A program made the translations under genes and the position numbers. Of a DNA stretch of 46,842 bases, positions 43,039 through 46,842 are shown one piece after another. This stretch comes from Bacteroidota bacterium (GTDB lineage Bacteria; Bacteroidota; Bacteroidia; Chitinophagales; Chitinophagaceae), in assembly GCA_018266615.1 (NCBI GenBank), contig JAFEAB010000001.1:1-46842 (forward strand), given 5' to 3'. The notes beneath the pieces are model-generated. The model did not search any database. It saw only the letters and a list, made by a program, of their open reading frames with translations, and had not been told where the DNA came from. Each line of letters begins with the position of its first letter. Within the stretch, counting starts at the first letter, position 1.

Positions 43039-46000
43039 CTATTCTTTAACCAGTTTTACAGACACTCGTTTCTCTCCCTGGGCCACACGCACATTGTAAA
43101 CTCCGGAAAGAAGTTTCTTCCCAATTTGATATTGCATTTTCCCGGTTCCTTCTTCCTGCAGGACAATACGGCCCAGCAGGTCGGTAACGGTAATGCTTAC
43201 CCGTTCATTCACCTTGAATCCTTTAAGGTTTAACATAAATTCATTCGCCGAAGGATTGGGGAATGCACTTACAGAAAGGGAGGTAACATCACTCATAACC
43301 GGTTTGGAACCGCGGGCATTATTATTGCAATTTTCGGGGCCTACCACAATCGCATTGTCTGCAGTTTGACCAACACAGGTCTTGCTGTCTTTTACATAAC
43401 CGGTATAGGTTCCGGGTGTGATTCCTGTAAATACGCTACTGGCCTGATAGTTATTTCCATCGAGGCTGTAGGTATAGGGGCCTACACCACCGGTACGGTA
43501 AAGTGTAATACTTCCGGTACCTGCACAGCTTGGTGCATCTACTTTGTAATACGTTACTGAAATATTATTTACATTGATGCTAACGTTGGAATTACCGGTG
43601 CAGCCACGGGAATCAGTAACCGAAACCACATAATTTCCTGCAGCCAGTCCGCTAAAGCTGTTCGAGGGTTGCGGTGAGCCACCGTTAAGGGAATAAGAAA
43701 AACCCGGAGCTCCACCACTCACAACTACCTGGATGCTTCCATCATTTATACAGGCACTGGCATCCGATTTACGGATTGTTAATGAAAGCCCTGCACCCTG
43801 TGGCACCACGGCCGCCTGGGAATAATCGCAATTCTTAGAATCCTTAACATGAACGGTATAGTTTCCGGCAGCAAGATTTAGGAAGGAATTGGATACCTGG
43901 TAATTTACCCCATCAATGCTATATGTATAGGGAGGAATACCTCCTGAGCGGTAAACCATGATCGAACCATCATTGCTGCAACTGCTTGCTGCGCCCACAT
44001 AATTGGTTATAACAATTGGCGCAGCCTGACCCACGGTAACGGCTTTTGAAGTTACACATCCGCCATCATCTTTCACATAAATAGTGTACGGGCCGGCAGC
44101 CAGGGCAGTAAAGGAATTTGAACCCTGGAAGTTAGAACCATCCAGGCTGTATGTATAGGGAGCCACACCGCCGGCTGCATAAATTATCAACGAACCGGTT
44201 GCTCCACATGCACTGCTGATACTTCCATTATGGGTGATGGTGGCTGCAAATGCTTTCCCTACATGAATATTATTGACATCAATATTACAACCATTTGCAT
44301 CTGCAATGTGCACATTATAGAAGCCATACATCAGGTTAGACTGGGTTGCATTATTTGTTCCATTAGTATAAGGCGTAGTAGCCGGGTTACCCGATCCAAT
44401 AACACCCGTCCAGGTATATGTAAACGGTGCAGTACCTCCATTTGGAGTAACCGTTACAGAGCCATCGGGTGTAACTGCACAAACACTTTGGGCTTTAGTA
44501 ACAAAGCTGGCCGACATGGTTTGAGGTTCCGTAACTGTAATGCCACTAAGTTGGGCGGAGAAACCATCTTCATCCGTAACAGTAAGCGTATAAGTACCTG
44601 CACCTACTCCGGTAAATGTAGTAGATGCCTGGGCAGGGAAACTGGCCGTGCCGCTCAAACTATAAAGCAATTGACCATCGCCTCCGCTTGCACCTACGGT
44701 GAGGGTGGTAGTACCCCCACTGCATGAAATAGACCCGGGGGTAGCAGAAAGGTTAGTGATTGGAATATTGGTAATTGTACCAGTTGGAGAAGATTCAAAA
44801 CTATAGGAATAATTATTACCATAATTTCCATCATTCACCATTCCAGCGGGGATTAGCATAATTCCTGTTCCGGCATTAAATGAAAAATACGTTTCTGTAA
44901 ACATGAGCACATCCGATCCCTGAAGTGCCCCGTTTGAAATATAAGGAACAGCGGCTGCACTCACATTGCCGTCATAAACTTTTGTATTTGGTGATGCAGT
45001 AACAACCAGCGCTCTGGTATTAATATCGCCCGAAGTAGAGGACTGCATGGAGGCTATATTATAGGCCCCAGCCTGCACACCCATTAAAGTGGCAGTACCG
45101 GAAAGTGAAATATTCTTAGCTATTCCCACATTTTTATCATCGTAAACACCGGTTACGGAGCCTGCACCCACAGTAACCGCATCTCCATTTAATAATCCGT
45201 TTGCTACTGCAGTTGAGAAATCGAGATTGGCAGAAGTACCCGCATCATAAACTTTGGCGGTTGCGTTAATTCCGGAAATTGTAACCGGTTGCGAGGAACC
45301 AAACACCACATTACCGGTAGAGGCGGGAGACACCAAAGCAGATTGGGTTATTTGTAGTCCGGAATTGGAAACTAAGCCTGGGTATGCCCATGTGGAACCA
45401 TTGTAAACCCCCTGCCGCAAGTCGGCGTAATTAGGGGATCCTACTACATCTGCTGCAAGGTAATTGTAAGCACCAGAATACGATCCGGCAAAAGTACTTC
45501 CGGAAGGTTTAAATATCGACCAGGCTCTGTTGATGGTGTTGGTTGTTCCCAAACTCAGGCTGGAATATCCGGAAACTGCATTTAACGGAGTACTGGTTGA
45601 AACCTGCAAATCGCCGGCAGTAAATCCGGATCCATCAATAATGAGGCTAACAGGAAGGTAATTGCTTGCATCACCAATGTCGAAACCCACCGCCCCAGAT
45701 GCTGAAATACTCCGGGCCAGGTTTCCATTCACCCATCCATTGGCAGCACTTGCTCCACTTACAGTGGCAGCCGTAATCACATTGGAACCGGTAGTAAGAA
45801 TAGCCGGAGAACCGCCCTTGGCAGCAAAACTCAGGGTACCCGTTACCTTTAGTGAAGCGGCATCTAAAGATACCGAGGTATTATTGATGATGAGGTTATT
45901 CATCGCAGAAACGGTTCCACTACCTGGGAATGACTGGGGAAGGCTTCCGCCCAATTTGATGGTACCGTTATTCTGAATATTACCTCCGCTGATGAATATT

Positions 46001-46842
46001 CCGTTAATGGTTAAGGTCTTTCCCGCATCTACTACCAGGTTGGCACCGGCAGGGAGGGTTACGCTTCCAAAAGTCTGATCCTGGGAAATTCGCAAAGTAG
46101 CACCATTTGCCACACTAACTGCATTCCCGGTTTTAATGGTATTGGCCGAGGCCCCATTCAATTGAAGGGTACCGGCACTAACGGTAGTAAGTCCTGAATA
46201 AGTATTCTGATTGGTTAATACCACGGTACCAACACCATACTTTGTAACTGTATTGTTACTCGATTTATTGGAAATTACGCCGCTTACCGTGAAATTATCA
46301 CCGGAATTAGCCGTAAGTCCAACCGTAGTCATATCCGAAATAGCCAGGTTTTCAAAAACTCCATCCCGGTTTAATCCCAGATCGGCAATGGAAATTTGTT
46401 GAAGTTGACCCGTGGTGGTAAATGACCGGATATTCAACCGGGAGCCACTTACAACCTGGAAATTAAATTCCTTATCAGAAATCACTTCTACTTCATAGGT
46501 TTGTCCGTTGATAAAATCACCAAAACCCGGCATTCCAGTACGGATGGTCCCACCCCCATCAACAAGTTGGGAAGCAGCCTGCCCGCCTTCATATTCGAAA
46601 CGGAGCATATCGGCATCAAAAAACCGGGCCTGTGCATCGCCACCATTATAAAAGCTGGTTTTGTTTTTTAAGGCAAATCCAATACGGCCACCCGACTGAA
46701 TTCCGCTCCGTCCTCCACCAATGGGAGCCGAAACTTTAATGGTAAGCTTTTGTCCTACCATCATGGATTTGTTAGTACCCGAAGTGGTACCATCGGAGGT
46801 GAAGTTTCTTGAATTCACCTGGCCATCGGTAGCCGTAGATCC
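43039..46842 (-). CDS. Adhesin B: autotransporter-type beta-strand, YDG and SprB repeats with T9SS type A sorting domain (5' end outside window)
   Basis: At least 1267 residues are present; the frame is open to the right edge, so the N-terminus and signal peptide are missing. The visible order (from GTG 46818) is: a beta-rich domain (about 1-160), a segment like autotransporter-associated beta-strand repeats (about 165-275, GVGTVVLTNQNTYSGLTTV then AGTLQLNGA), a beta-sandwich (about 290-500), two YDG-type domains (about 505-690, TAKVYDAGTSANLDF and NTKVYDGNVSAAAVP), then six or seven SprB-type repeats (about 690-1165) with PYTYSLDGNNYQ cores and paired Cys. The final 85 residues are a type A T9SS domain (VSAFPNPSANEFMLNL to VSVKLVKE). 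Its C-terminal third is clearly homologous to adhesin A, its tandem neighbour; the N-terminal parts differ. It likely acts as a surface adhesin. Confidence 0.9.
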   Translation of the reverse strand, partial: GSTATDGQVNSRNFTSDGTTSGTNKSMMVGQKLTIKVSAPIGGGRSGIQSGGRIGFALKNKTSFYNGGDAQARFFDADMLRFEYEGGQAASQLVDGGGTIRTGMPGFGDFINGQTYEVEVISDKEFNFQVVSGSRLNIRSFTTTGQLQQISIADLGLNRDGVFENLAISDMTTVGLTANSGDNFTVSGVISNKSSNNTVTKYGVGTVVLTNQNTYSGLTTVSAGTLQLNGASANTIKTGNAVSVANGATLRISQDQTFGSVTLPAGANLVVDAGKTLTINGIFISGGNIQNNGTIKLGGSLPQSFPGSGTVSAMNNLIINNTSVSLDAASLKVTGTLSFAAKGGSPAILTTGSNVITAATVSGASAANGWVNGNLARSISASGAVGFDIGDASNYLPVSLIIDGSGFTAGDLQVSTSTPLNAVSGYSSLSLGTTNTINRAWSIFKPSGSTFAGSYSGAYNYLAADVVGSPNYADLRQGVYNGSTWAYPGLVSNSGLQITQSALVSPASTGNVVFGSSQPVTISGINATAKVYDAGTSANLDFSTAVANGLLNGDAVTVGAGSVTGVYDDKNVGIAKNISLSGTATLMGVQAGAYNIASMQSSTSGDINTRALVVTASPNTKVYDGNVSAAAVPYISNGALQGSDVLMFTETYFSFNAGTGIMLIPAGMVNDGNYGNNYSYSFESSPTGTITNIPITNLSATPGSISCSGGTTTLTVGASGGDGQLLYSLSGTASFPAQASTTFTGVGAGTYTLTVTDEDGFSAQLSGITVTEPQTMSASFVTKAQSVCAVTPDGSVTVTPNGGTAPFTYTWTGVIGSGNPATTPYTNGTNNATQSNLMYGFYNVHIADANGCNIDVNNIHVGKAFAATITHNGSISSACGATGSLIIYAAGGVAPYTYSLDGSNFQGSNSFTALAAGPYTIYVKDDGGCVTSKAVTVGQAAPIVITNYVGAASSCSNDGSIMVYRSGGIPPYTYSIDGVNYQVSNSFLNLAAGNYTVHVKDSKNCDYSQAAVVPQGAGLSLTIRKSDASACINDGSIQVVVSGGAPGFSYSLNGGSPQPSNSFSGLAAGNYVVSVTDSRGCTGNSNVSINVNNISVTYYKVDAPSCAGTGSITLYRTGGVGPYTYSLDGNNYQASSVFTGITPGTYTGYVKDSKTCVGQTADNAIVVGPENCNNNARGSKPVMSDVTSLSVSAFPNPSANEFMLNLKGFKVNERVSITVTDLLGRIVLQEEGTGKMQYQIGKKLLSGVYNVRVAQGEKRVSVKLVKE

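Overview
The window looks like a chromosomal segment of a Bacteroidota bacterium, most likely close to the Chitinophagaceae. The evidence is type IX secretion system (T9SS) sorting domains of both kinds (the short type A C-terminal domain and the gliding-associated CHU_C type B domain), PorP/SprF outer-membrane proteins, SprB-like and PKD-repeat surface proteins, a beta-propeller sensor kinase, Bacteroidota-style FabI, Nif3 and CvfB proteins, and a promoter matching the Bacteroidota TTG-N19-TAnnTTTG pattern. No rRNA, tRNA, CRISPR array, prophage or insertion sequence was seen. All identifications come from reading the sequence; no database search was run.

Left part (1-10.1 kb): the start of fabI runs off the left edge, behind a small two-helix membrane protein. 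A roughly 550-base gap with two inverted repeats follows, then recN, and a nif3-like / zinc-ribbon pair closed by a strong terminator. An M32 carboxypeptidase is on the plus strand. A LuxR-type response regulator and its large propeller histidine kinase form a minus-strand pair.

Middle part (10.3-32.3 kb): a small putative lipoprotein precedes a 1599-residue protein with 15 PKD repeats and a type B T9SS domain, followed by its PorP/SprF partner. A mini-protein that is only a signal peptide plus a type A T9SS domain precedes grpE-dnaJ. A minus-strand run follows: sodium/solute symporter, O-methyltransferase, LysM glucosaminidase, hpt and a VWA protein. A LOG-family gene faces a minus-strand unit made of a second PKD/CHU_C protein with SBBP-type repeats, a second PorP/SprF protein overlapping it by one base, a FAD-linked oxidase and a small outer-membrane protein.

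Right part (32.4-46.8 kb): recG, a DEAD-box RNA helicase, a divergent cvfB / Smr-domain / lipoprotein-hydrolase set, then two very large tandem paralogous adhesins with SprB repeats and type A T9SS sorting domains. The second runs off the right edge.

The most striking observation is that the first of these adhesins has an intact signal peptide separated from an intact coding body of about 1,400 codons by one in-frame TAG, at exactly the place where a CAG codon would be expected before the cleavage site. Taken together the window is a T9SS cargo-rich region: five predicted T9SS substrates and two PorP/SprF partners are interleaved with housekeeping DNA repair, chaperone and RNA genes.
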